Source: JBBQVS01 sp964657325 (GTDB lineage Bacteria; Chloroflexota; Ktedonobacteria; Ktedonobacterales; Ktedonobacteraceae). From it: a stretch of DNA of 64,000 nucleotides. A program made the translations under genes and the position numbers. Every line of letters starts with the position of its first letter. Within the stretch, counting starts at the first letter, position 1. The stretch spans positions 1-64,000 of the forward strand of contig CAZZVE010000001.1 in NCBI GenBank assembly GCA_964657325.1. Reading direction: 5' to 3'. Positions 24,251 through 32,793 of this stretch are shown here, piece by piece. The notes under the pieces were generated by a model, which was not told the DNA's origin, did not search any database, and worked only from the letters and a program-made list of their open reading frames with translations.

Positions 24251-24549
24251 AAAAATTTCCCTATCATCTATACCACTATGAAAAACGTCTCTACCTTATA
24301 TAATACACTTAAAACAAAATAGTAACATCAAATTTAAGTATAAATGTGTTTCAAAAATACGCTTAACACTTTTTAAGTAATCTTATAAGCAAATAACATA
24401 CAAGGTGTTTATGTATACCTGTAAAATTTTGCTTTGTTGTAGTTTCCAGTTAAAATATCAAAAGGCATGTTTCTTTTCTTCGAGAATACTGTTATTATGG
24501 GAGATAAAGTCACAACTTTTCTCTATATCACCTCTTGTAGGAGAGATTT

Positions 24550-27255
24550 ATGGCGATTAAGCCTAATGATAATACCGACGATAATGAACATAATAATAAA
24601 TTTGATAAGCAGGTGCCTTCCTCAGACTCTTTACCATTAGACAAAGAGAGACCTGCTCAGTATCGGTTCGCTCGTGTATACTCGCAACGTGAAGATGCTC
24701 TTGCCAACAATTACTATGCGCAGACGACACCACACACATCATTCTGGTTAGAACTACAACGCTGGTTTCTTGTCAACACGTTTGCTCCTCAATGGCTTCC
24801 TAAGCCATGGCAACATCCTGTTGTTGGATATGTTATCGGAATTGCACTACAGATTGTCGCAGCACTGAGTACAGTTCTGATTATGCATATTTTTCCAACA
24901 TTCGTGTTTTCTGGTCTACTAGAAATTCTCTGTATAGCAATCGTTGCACTCAACTTTGGTACGGGTCCTAGTCTGCTTTCAACGCTACTGGGAATAATAC
25001 TTCTCAATTTTTTCGTGCTACCACCACGTTCTTCTTTAAGTTTGAACGAAGTGCAGAGTTTCGTCGAAAGTATTTTGTTTTTGCTCGTTGGAATAACAAT
25101 TAGCGTTGTTGCTAGTCAAGTTGAGCGTGCACGACGTGGGGCAATAGCTGAACGCAACCTGCTTGACGCGGTCATTGAGACAGTTCCTGATGGGGTCGCT
25201 ATCTATGATGCACAGGGAAGATTGGTTCGTCTTAATGGTGCGGGACGACGGTTGGAAGAGGAACGTGGAATACGCGCACCAACGTTTACGACAACAACAG
25301 GGAAGTTGCGTACTCCGAGTGGTAGTTCTTTTCCAGAAGAGAATTTGCCTATAATACGTGCTCTACAAGGCGAGACTGTTGCTTCAGTTGAAATGATCTG
25401 GCAACCGATAGTGGGTGATACTCAATATTTTATGGTGAACGCGGCCCCTATGTATAATGCTTCTGAGAAAATAGGCGGTGTGGTCTCCATTAGCCACGAT
25501 GTCTCGGCCCTTCGTCGATCCGAACGAGCAACGGCGACGAGCGCGAGTGAGCTTGAAGCAGTATTCGAGAGTATCACAGATGGCATTTTTGTGTTCGATC
25601 AACAAGGCATTGTAACACGTATGAACAATGCCTTCCGTGAAATGTTGGGCATAGACACCCGCAACGACTATTTTACAAATTCGCTAGACACGCGGAGAAC
25701 GTTATTCACCATGTCGAACGAGCAGGGCCAGCTTCTGACATATGAGGAGTGGCCTCAGAGTCGCATTTTGCGCGGTGAGTCGCTTAAAGGTCCGACAGCA
25801 ATGAATCTTCTTGTTCATACAGTGGATGGACGTGAGATGCTTATGAGTGTGAGTGGTGCTCCCGTTTATATGCAAGGAAACAAGCTTATAGGTGGCGTTG
25901 CGATATGCCGTGATATTACTGAGCAGAAAAGGTTGGAAGCATACACGCAGAATGCCCTGCATGCACTGCTTGAAATGGCGCAGACGCTTATTCAGGGCGA
26001 ATCAGCACAAGAGACACACGATGATGGCTCAACCTCTACCGTTGGGCAACGGTTAGTAGAACTTACAAGCCGTGTCCTGGAGTGCAAGCGTGTGGGCATC
26101 ATCTCCGTAGCATCAAATACGGAACGCTTGCTTCCAGTCGCTATCGTTGGTCTTTTACCTGAGCAAGAGCGACAATGGTGGGGAAAAATGCCAACGCTCC
26201 ACCTTATAGATATGGTAAATATTCAACAGACTACACAACTACGGAGCGGTGATGTGGTGCGGTTAGACGACACAGATTATACAAAAAACGAGGAGTACAG
26301 TCAGTACGGGCCGCAGAATATTTTGTTAGCACCAATGAATATAGGGGGAGAACTAGTCGGACTACTTACACTCGATTACGTCAATAAAGATGCTGTGCAT
26401 ACAGATGATGATAAGGCACTTGTAGGAGCAGTCGCAAAGTTGGTAGCCTTGGTAATTGAACGAGAACGACTGTTACGTGAACGTACAGAGGCACGGGGCA
26501 ACGAAATCGCGTTACGTGAGTCAAATGATCGTATGAATGAGTTCCTGGGCATTGCAAGCCATGAGTTGAAAACACCTATTACAACGATTAAAGGAAGTAC
26601 GCAACTCCTAGAACGACGCTTAAAGAAGATGATGGCGTTGGAAACAGCTACAGTTGAAGAGCGCACTCATCTACAAGAAGAGGCGCAAGACCTGCTTAGA
26701 CGTACCAATGTTCAGGTGAATCGACTTACACGATTAATCAACGACCTCCTCGATATGTCACGTATTCAAGCACACAAACTAGAGCCACACTTAGAGCGTA
26801 TTGACCTTGTGACGGTCATACAAGATGTTGTGCAGGAACAAAGTATGAGCGCACCATTACGCACAATTTTACTTGCGCCACCTTTGGAAAATGAGCTGCC
26901 TGTTTTCGCCGATGTAGATCGTATCGAACAGGTTGTTACAAACTATATTTCCAACGCCTTGAAATATTCGGCCGCCGATAAGCCAGTTACAATTTCGCTT
27001 CGATTAAAAGGTCATGAAGTTATTGTTGCGGTACACGACGAGGGACCTGGATTGCCCCTAGAAGAACGAACGAATGTGTTTGATCGTTTCTATCGTGTAA
27101 AAGGTATCGAGGTGAAGAGTGGTTCTGGTGTTGGGTTAGGCTTAGGATTGTACATCTGTAAGACGATTATTGAGCTGCATCAGGGACAAGTAGGTGTCGA
27201 AAGCGAAGAAGGCAAGGGGTCAACATTCTGGTTCTCGCTACCCCTTGCGAATTGA
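24550..27255 (+). CDS. DUF4118-PAS-PAS-GAF sensor histidine kinase
   Basis: 901 residues. A cytoplasmic N-tail leads into a KdpD-like DUF4118 four-helix membrane domain (about 90-190). Two PAS domains follow (about 205-325, LLDAVIETVPDGVAIYD; and about 340-460, AVFESITDGIFVFDQQG), then a GAF domain (about 470-640). The HisKA domain has FLGIASHELKTPITTIKG (about 670). The HATPase_c domain has NYISNALKYS, VHDEGPGLPLEE, FDRFYR and GLGLGLYICKTII. The kinase is membrane-bound with an intact phosphorylatable His. No response regulator is adjacent. The start has AGGAG six bases upstream. Followed by a hypothetical gene 26 bp later. Confidence 0.92.
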   Translation: MAIKPNDNTDDNEHNNKFDKQVPSSDSLPLDKERPAQYRFARVYSQREDALANNYYAQTTPHTSFWLELQRWFLVNTFAPQWLPKPWQHPVVGYVIGIALQIVAALSTVLIMHIFPTFVFSGLLEILCIAIVALNFGTGPSLLSTLLGIILLNFFVLPPRSSLSLNEVQSFVESILFLLVGITISVVASQVERARRGAIAERNLLDAVIETVPDGVAIYDAQGRLVRLNGAGRRLEEERGIRAPTFTTTTGKLRTPSGSSFPEENLPIIRALQGETVASVEMIWQPIVGDTQYFMVNAAPMYNASEKIGGVVSISHDVSALRRSERATATSASELEAVFESITDGIFVFDQQGIVTRMNNAFREMLGIDTRNDYFTNSLDTRRTLFTMSNEQGQLLTYEEWPQSRILRGESLKGPTAMNLLVHTVDGREMLMSVSGAPVYMQGNKLIGGVAICRDITEQKRLEAYTQNALHALLEMAQTLIQGESAQETHDDGSTSTVGQRLVELTSRVLECKRVGIISVASNTERLLPVAIVGLLPEQERQWWGKMPTLHLIDMVNIQQTTQLRSGDVVRLDDTDYTKNEEYSQYGPQNILLAPMNIGGELVGLLTLDYVNKDAVHTDDDKALVGAVAKLVALVIERERLLRERTEARGNEIALRESNDRMNEFLGIASHELKTPITTIKGSTQLLERRLKKMMALETATVEERTHLQEEAQDLLRRTNVQVNRLTRLINDLLDMSRIQAHKLEPHLERIDLVTVIQDVVQEQSMSAPLRTILLAPPLENELPVFADVDRIEQVVTNYISNALKYSAADKPVTISLRLKGHEVIVAVHDEGPGLPLEERTNVFDRFYRVKGIEVKSGSGVGLGLGLYICKTIIELHQGQVGVESEEGKGSTFWFSLPLAN

Positions 27256-27281
27256 TATGAAAGCGATTAGGAGCAGAGACA

Positions 27282-27923
27282 ATGCCACTGTTTAATGGAA
27301 TACCAGGAAAGATGACACTGATCGTTAGCGAGGTACCAGCAAGAGCGGTAGGAACTGTAAAGGCACGTTCTATAGCGGAGTTACGCGAACGCTTCGATGG
27401 CAACGATGAAGGCTATTTGACCGATCCCGCGGGTGAGAAACACTATTTTTCACTTAAGCCGTGGGCAAAATTTGATCCTCATACCACCTATGTCCAGATA
27501 TCCTATCGTTTCATCCCAGATGCACCTATTCCTTCGGACAATCCGATGTATCCCCAATCCTCGCATTCTCCCTATAGTAATAGTGATTTTACAGCGTTCG
27601 CGGTACGCAATAAAGACCATGAGATCGCAATTCGCTCGGTGCGACCAAAGAATGAAGCAGCGACAGCAGGAGGGCAACGCACGAACATTAGCTACCTGCT
27701 CACATTTCCAGAGGTGAAGCAGACACGACTTCCGTGCCCTGTATGTGATGCCGTACTGGAGCTTTCTTCGCCTCTTGAAAAGCCAATCCGCGTCCTGGCA
27801 TCGCAACTGGGCGAGAACGCGACCTCAATAGAGGTGAGCATTTCGCACCCAAGCCACGTGAAAGAGACAAAGCAGCGATCTGCAAAGTATCCATTCACGG
27901 TTATACGGCACGAAGAGCAGTGA
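27282..27923 (+). CDS. Hypothetical protein with a CPVCD motif
   Basis: 213 residues, unrecognised. It appears beta-rich in the first half (MTLIVSEVPARAVGTVKARSIAELRERF). A Cys pair (LPCPVCDAVLEL, about 148-159) suggests a small metal site or rubredoxin-like knuckle half. No membrane segment or signal peptide is seen. AGGAG precedes the ATG. It begins 26 bp after the histidine kinase and is probably in its operon. Confidence 0.62.
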   Translation: MPLFNGIPGKMTLIVSEVPARAVGTVKARSIAELRERFDGNDEGYLTDPAGEKHYFSLKPWAKFDPHTTYVQISYRFIPDAPIPSDNPMYPQSSHSPYSNSDFTAFAVRNKDHEIAIRSVRPKNEAATAGGQRTNISYLLTFPEVKQTRLPCPVCDAVLELSSPLEKPIRVLASQLGENATSIEVSISHPSHVKETKQRSAKYPFTVIRHEEQ

Positions 27924-28021
27924 TTATTGCTCGTGTAGAGCAAATCTTTCCTGTTGTACAATCGCGTTGCGTTATATACTACACAGTACGTATATTTATG
28001 AGTGTATTCAATCTCAAAAGC

Positions 28022-28064
28022 ATGCTCTCAGCACAGTTTCTCCCTGATATTGTGCTGAGAGCAT
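28022..28064. other. Hairpin directly upstream of the cupin RBS
   Basis: Perfect 14-bp arms ATGCTCTCAGCACA / TGTGCTGAGAGCAT with a 15-nt loop. The right arm ends 4 bp before the cupin RBS (AAGGAG). It is either a terminator of the preceding gene or a leader structure controlling cupin translation. Confidence 0.6.
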
Positions 28065-28076
28065 ACAAGGAGTAGT

Positions 28077-28436
28077 ATGGATAAAGTTAACCTCGCCGAT
28101 AAATTCAGCTTATTTCAAGAGTATTGGAGTCCAAAGATCGTTGGCGAACTCAATGATAGTCACGTTAAGCTTGCGAAGCTCAAGGGTGAATTTGTGTGGC
28201 ATCAACATGAAAATGAAGACGAGTTGTTTCTTGTGGTCAAGGGACGTTTGCTTATCAAGTTGCGGGACCGCGATATTTGGTTGAATGAGGGTGAGTTCAC
28301 AATTATTCCAAAGGGCGTCGAGCATCTTCCGATTGCAGATGAAGAGGCGCACGTATTGTTGCTAGAGCCAAAGTCTACGCTGAATACAGGGAATGTGCAA
28401 AACGAGAGAACCGTCGCAGACTTGAAACAGATTTAG
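28077..28436 (+). CDS. Cupin-domain protein
   Basis: 119 residues, a single cupin barrel. Motif 1 is EFVWHQHENEDELFLVVKG, with the His-His-Glu metal ligands, and motif 2 is FTIIPKGVEHLPIADE, with the final His. A mononuclear metal site is therefore intact. This subgroup is annotated as mannose-6-phosphate-isomerase-like cupins, but most members have no known activity. It lies 28 bp before the kinase-phosphatase fusion gene, so they are likely cotranscribed. Confidence 0.87.
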   Translation: MDKVNLADKFSLFQEYWSPKIVGELNDSHVKLAKLKGEFVWHQHENEDELFLVVKGRLLIKLRDRDIWLNEGEFTIIPKGVEHLPIADEEAHVLLLEPKSTLNTGNVQNERTVADLKQI

Positions 28437-28464
28437 ATGCTTGTAGTAGATAAAGGGAAGTGTT

Positions 28465-30438
28465 ATGCCGCGTTGTCTGAATCCGCGTTGTCAGAGAATG
28501 TGTCCCGATGGAAGCACTCAATGTACGAATCCTACATGTCGTTGTCTCCTGCCAGAGGCGATTGTCGCCGGACGGTATCGTATTGAGACATTGATCGGGA
28601 TTGGTGGTATGGGCGCGGTTTATCGTGTAAGTGATACCTTTGATATGAAACAGGTTGCGCTCAAAGTGTTGTCGATAACGTATCAGCAAGCGGATGAAGA
28701 GACTGCAGTAGAGCGTTTCCGGCGTGAAGCTCGCTATGCTCACCAGTTACAGCACAAAAACATTGTGTCGGTGATTAACTTTGGGAGCGATGGAAGTATG
28801 TTATATCTGGTGATGCCATTAATCACTGGCGGAACCGTCAAAGCCCTGCTTAAAGGAGAGCATCCCTTGCCAGTCGCGCAGGCACAACGATATTTGAACG
28901 ATCTTGCGGATGCCCTTGATGCGGTTCATGCACACCCATTACAGATTGTGCATCGTGATATCAAGCCTTCAAATTTGTTGTTACATCAGGATGATGGACG
29001 GCTTGTTGTGACAGATTTTGGTATCGCACGGGCGATGCAACAAGAGAAACCACTCACTCAACGCGGTTGGTCACTGGGCACAGAGCATTATATCGCTCCA
29101 GAACAAGAGCAAGGAAAAGCAGAGCCAGCAAGCGACATCTACGCGATGGGTGTTGTGGCCTACCAATTTATGACTGGATTGTTGCCCTTTCAAGCAGTTG
29201 TACGTAGTCACGCCTCCGAATTGCCACCACCAAGTACTTTAAACACCTGGCTTCCTGCAGCCGTCGATGCAGTCTTGCTACGGGCGATAGAAACGGACCC
29301 GCACAAACGGTTTCAGTCCGCACGCGCTTTTGCTGACGCCTTGAATGATGCGCTTGCTGTTGGAACATCCCCCGACGCTTCTGCTCCAACTATAGCAGAG
29401 GCGACACCTGTTTCACATAACACGAATGTTCTAGTACGGATACTAGTACCAGAAAATCCATGTCCAATTTGTGGTAGAGAGAACCGTGGCAGTTCACACT
29501 TTTGCCGCTCTTGTGGACATAATTTAGAAGAGACCTCACAGTTGCAGATGGAAGCATGTGAAGTAGGCTACTCTAGCGATATTGGACGTAACGCGCAAGA
29601 AAACGAGGACATGTTGCTGGTCGCCCAAGGACTAGGAATCAATCTCGCACCACCACCACATTCCTTCGGTCTATTTGCAGTCGCGGATGGTCTACGTGGC
29701 AAGCAAAATAGTTCAGAAGATGCTGCTCTTGTGAAGCCGAAGCCATTATACGTCAAAGGGCGCGAAGCCAGTCGTTTAGGCATAGAAACGCTCGCGGATA
29801 TAGTGTTGCCACTTCTTGCTACAGCAGGACGAATTGCGTCACAGGCAACACCACAAAACATTCAATCGGCTATAGGAAGCACATATGGAGCACAAGCAAC
29901 GCGGCCTCCTACTTCTATCTTGAAACAGTGGTTACAAGATGGCGTGCGACAAGCGAATCAGGTGATTTACCATTGCAATGCAGACTATGAAACAGCAATG
30001 GGCAGTACAATGACAGCTGCTCTAGTGCATAACTATCGTCTTTACGGCGCGCATGTTGGCGATAGTCGGGCGTACCATTTTAGTACGACTACTGGTTTGC
30101 GCTGTCTCACCAACGATCATACACTAGCAGGCGATTTAGTTGTAGCCGGATTACTACGACCGAATGAACTATATAAAAGCGCAAAAAGGAATCAGCACCA
30201 TCGTTATCTAGGAAATACTTATCAAGTACAGGTTGACCTTTTTCAGCAAGATGTTGAGCCAAATGACATGGTTTTGCTATGTACGGATGGGTTATGGACT
30301 ATGGTACATGACAAGCAGATAGAAGACATTCTATCCCAAGATAAAGAGATACAATCGCTAACGCACCTGTTGGTTGAAATAGCAAGCAAAAGTGGTAGTG
30401 AAGGAAACGCAAGCGCGATTGTTTTACGCATCTTGTAA
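28465..30438 (+). CDS. Zinc-ribbon Ser/Thr protein kinase - PP2C phosphatase fusion
   Basis: 657 residues. An N-terminal Cys-rich ribbon (CLNPRCQRMC...CTNPTC) precedes a Hanks-type kinase at about 35-300: GIGGMGAVYRV, ALKVL Lys, IVHRDIKPSNLLL, VTDFGIAR, TEHYIAPEQ. A second zinc ribbon CPICGRENRGSSHFCRSCG is at about 332-350. A PP2C-type domain (about 370-657) has NAQENEDMLLVA, FAVADGLRG, GSTMTAALVHNYRLYGAHVGDSRAY and LLCTDGLWTMV. The usual final Asp-Asn is replaced (EGNASAIVL), and DGxGG reads DGLRG. No transmembrane helix is seen. Kinase and phosphatase on one chain suggests self-limiting signalling (inference). It overlaps the convergent histidine kinase by 15 bp. Confidence 0.92.
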   Translation: MPRCLNPRCQRMCPDGSTQCTNPTCRCLLPEAIVAGRYRIETLIGIGGMGAVYRVSDTFDMKQVALKVLSITYQQADEETAVERFRREARYAHQLQHKNIVSVINFGSDGSMLYLVMPLITGGTVKALLKGEHPLPVAQAQRYLNDLADALDAVHAHPLQIVHRDIKPSNLLLHQDDGRLVVTDFGIARAMQQEKPLTQRGWSLGTEHYIAPEQEQGKAEPASDIYAMGVVAYQFMTGLLPFQAVVRSHASELPPPSTLNTWLPAAVDAVLLRAIETDPHKRFQSARAFADALNDALAVGTSPDASAPTIAEATPVSHNTNVLVRILVPENPCPICGRENRGSSHFCRSCGHNLEETSQLQMEACEVGYSSDIGRNAQENEDMLLVAQGLGINLAPPPHSFGLFAVADGLRGKQNSSEDAALVKPKPLYVKGREASRLGIETLADIVLPLLATAGRIASQATPQNIQSAIGSTYGAQATRPPTSILKQWLQDGVRQANQVIYHCNADYETAMGSTMTAALVHNYRLYGAHVGDSRAYHFSTTTGLRCLTNDHTLAGDLVVAGLLRPNELYKSAKRNQHHRYLGNTYQVQVDLFQQDVEPNDMVLLCTDGLWTMVHDKQIEDILSQDKEIQSLTHLLVEIASKSGSEGNASAIVLRIL

Positions 30439-31908
30439 TGGGAGTACAACAGTAAATGTTGAACCTTGTCCAGGTCGGCTCTCAACACTAAGAGTTCCAT
30501 CGTGAGCGCGAACCACCCAATCGGCAATTGAAAGACCGAGGCCGGAACCGCCAGCCGCACGCGAACGTGCTGGATCAGCACGATAGAAGCGTTCAAAGAT
30601 ATGTGGTTGGTCTTGAGAAGCAATACCAATACCTGTATCGCGGACAACGAGCAAGGCATGTGTTTTAGTCGTTTTCACGGACAGCGTTACGCAGCCGCCT
30701 GCATTTGTGTAGGTAAGTGCATTGTCAACGAGACTCATAATAACTTGTATTAAGCGCGCAGCGTCACCTAGAATCGTTGCCGTTTGAAGTTCTCCCACAG
30801 TAAGCGCGATCTTACGTTCAGCAGCCAGAGCTTCCATGCTATCCACAACATCAGAAGTAAGAAGATCAAGCTGTACCGTATCATGATCGAATTGCACGAG
30901 TCCCTCATCAGCACGCGCGAGTGCAAGAAGATCGTTAATGAGTTTACCAAGTCGTTCAGACTCCGCATTAATCTCTTTTAACACCAATACATATTCTTCA
31001 GGTGCTGAAGGTTGTGAAAGAGCAACATCAGTGATACTACGAATAACAGAAACAGGAGTCCGTAATTCATGTGAAGCATCTGCGACAAAGCGACGTTGCT
31101 GATTAAATGCCCGTTCCAATCGTCCAATCATCTGGTTGAAAATCAGGGCAAGCTCTCGTACTTCATCATGGGCAGAGGGTATAGGAACACGCTGATGCAA
31201 TTCTTTCGCGCCTATTTCGTGTGCGACACTGGTTAAACGATGAATTGGTCGGAATGCACGACCAGCAAGCCAGTAGCTGCCATATGCGCTAAACAGGAGT
31301 GCGAGTGGGGTACATAGAAGTAACAAAAATATGATATCTTGCATTCTCTCGTTGACGGATGCAAGTGGTTGCCCAACTTGAACAACGCCAAAAATGGTTT
31401 TGTCGTTCACCAGCATCGTACTATACAGTCTAATTTGCTGTCCATTCGCATTGGTAATAGTGCCATGCCACGGCTTTCCCTGCAAGGGTTCAGAGATACT
31501 TGCACGAAGAGAGAAAATATTACAGGATGCCGGATAACAAAAAAGTGTTCTACCATGCGTATCAAAAACCTGTACAATAATATTCCTATTATTGTACACA
31601 GTTATACCATCTCCGTTACTAGCTTTACCATTATTCACGTCTTCGGGGTCAAGAAGGGCGGCGGTCGCGTTGAGTTCGGGCAGTTCACTTACAATATCGC
31701 TCACACTCACACTATTATTGTGAACAGATACTCCCTCAGCTACCTGTTGCGCCCGCATTTGTAGCGTTGTATCAAAGCTAGAGATGAGCATAGTTTGAAG
31801 CGCGGTATACAAGGTGACACCAAAGACAAGAATTAGGATTGCAGAGACAAGAGTGTACCACACGGTAAGTTGAATACGAATCCCTGGTGTGCTCAATCTC
31901 CATTTCAT
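30424..31908 (-). CDS. Two-component sensor histidine kinase (HAMP-HisKA-HATPase)
   Basis: 494 residues. TM1 is at about 12-35 and TM2 at about 195-215, enclosing an extracytoplasmic sensor domain of about 160 residues. HAMP follows (about 215-265). HisKA has FVADASHELRTPVSVIRS with the phospho-His. HATPase_c has LVDNALTYTN, VVRDTGIGIASQDQ, IFERFYRADPARS and GSGLGLSIADWVVRAH. It overlaps its response regulator by 4 bp (ATGA), a translationally coupled pair. Its signal is unknown. Confidence 0.93.
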   Translation of the reverse strand: MKWRLSTPGIRIQLTVWYTLVSAILILVFGVTLYTALQTMLISSFDTTLQMRAQQVAEGVSVHNNSVSVSDIVSELPELNATAALLDPEDVNNGKASNGDGITVYNNRNIIVQVFDTHGRTLFCYPASCNIFSLRASISEPLQGKPWHGTITNANGQQIRLYSTMLVNDKTIFGVVQVGQPLASVNERMQDIIFLLLLCTPLALLFSAYGSYWLAGRAFRPIHRLTSVAHEIGAKELHQRVPIPSAHDEVRELALIFNQMIGRLERAFNQQRRFVADASHELRTPVSVIRSITDVALSQPSAPEEYVLVLKEINAESERLGKLINDLLALARADEGLVQFDHDTVQLDLLTSDVVDSMEALAAERKIALTVGELQTATILGDAARLIQVIMSLVDNALTYTNAGGCVTLSVKTTKTHALLVVRDTGIGIASQDQPHIFERFYRADPARSRAAGGSGLGLSIADWVVRAHDGTLSVESRPGQGSTFTVVLPLQDA

Positions 31909-32585
31909 GCCATCACAGGTTCCTTTAATTGATAACCTGAACCACGAACAGTATAAATCACATCCGGCTCACTCTGATTGCACAATTTGCGCCGTAAATA
32001 GCGAATATAGACATCAATGACATTAGAAAGATGCTCAGCATCACCATCCCAAACATGTTCCGCAATCATCGAACGGCTTAACACTTGATGCGGATGGCGC
32101 ATAAAAAATTCTAGCAGAGCATATTCTTTATTACAAAGCGTGAGAATACGCTCACCGCGACGCACTTCATGCGTACCAGGATCCAAGCTAATGTCCATGA
32201 ACTGCAAGACGGAGGGCTTCACCTGAGTACCACGCCGCAAGAGCGCACGAACTCTGGCTTCTAGCTCGCTAAAAGCAAAGGGCTTCACAAGATAGTCATC
32301 CGCTCCAAGATCCAAGCCTTTAACGCGATGCTCAATCTCGCCAAGCGCGGTGAGAAGGAGAATAGGCATAGTACGTCCCTGATTGCGCACCTGTTGACAT
32401 ACAGCAAAACCGTCGAGCGTGGGCAAGAGGATATCTAAGATGATGAGATCATACGCTGTGGCAAGCGTCATCAAGACAGCGTCCTCTCCATCCGTTGCAA
32501 GGTCAACAGCATAATGACTACCCTCTAAACCCTTTTTTAAACTGGGGCCTAGACGTGGATCATCTTCAACAATAAGAATGCGCAT
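31905..32585 (-). CDS. OmpR/PhoB-family response regulator
   Basis: 226 residues. The receiver has VEDDPR, the phospho-Asp in LIILDILLPTLDG (about residue 51), LLTALG and KPFAFSELEARV. The winged-helix output domain (about 125-222) has RILTLCNKEYALLEFFMRHPHQVLSRSMIAEHVW and VIDVYIRYLRRKL. RBS GGAAAGAG is seven bases before the ATG. Partner of the adjacent histidine kinase. A partial dyad (32626-32676, GTAGTGATG / CATCACTAC) upstream could be an autoregulatory site. Confidence 0.94.
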   Translation of the reverse strand: MRILIVEDDPRLGPSLKKGLEGSHYAVDLATDGEDAVLMTLATAYDLIILDILLPTLDGFAVCQQVRNQGRTMPILLLTALGEIEHRVKGLDLGADDYLVKPFAFSELEARVRALLRRGTQVKPSVLQFMDISLDPGTHEVRRGERILTLCNKEYALLEFFMRHPHQVLSRSMIAEHVWDGDAEHLSNVIDVYIRYLRRKLCNQSEPDVIYTVRGSGYQLKEPVMA

Positions 32586-32793
32586 AAATATTCTCTTTCC
32601 ATTTGAGGCTACACGATATACAATAGTAGTGATGATGCAATACCTACGACTCCTGTAGCGTCTACAGCATCACTACGAATACGCCTGAGTGTAGTATATT
32701 TTCATGAGAACGCGATGAAATGATACAAATTTCCTCTCTATAAGAGAAAATGCAATAAACATTGCTCTCCATCTTACTACATACACATGTGTC

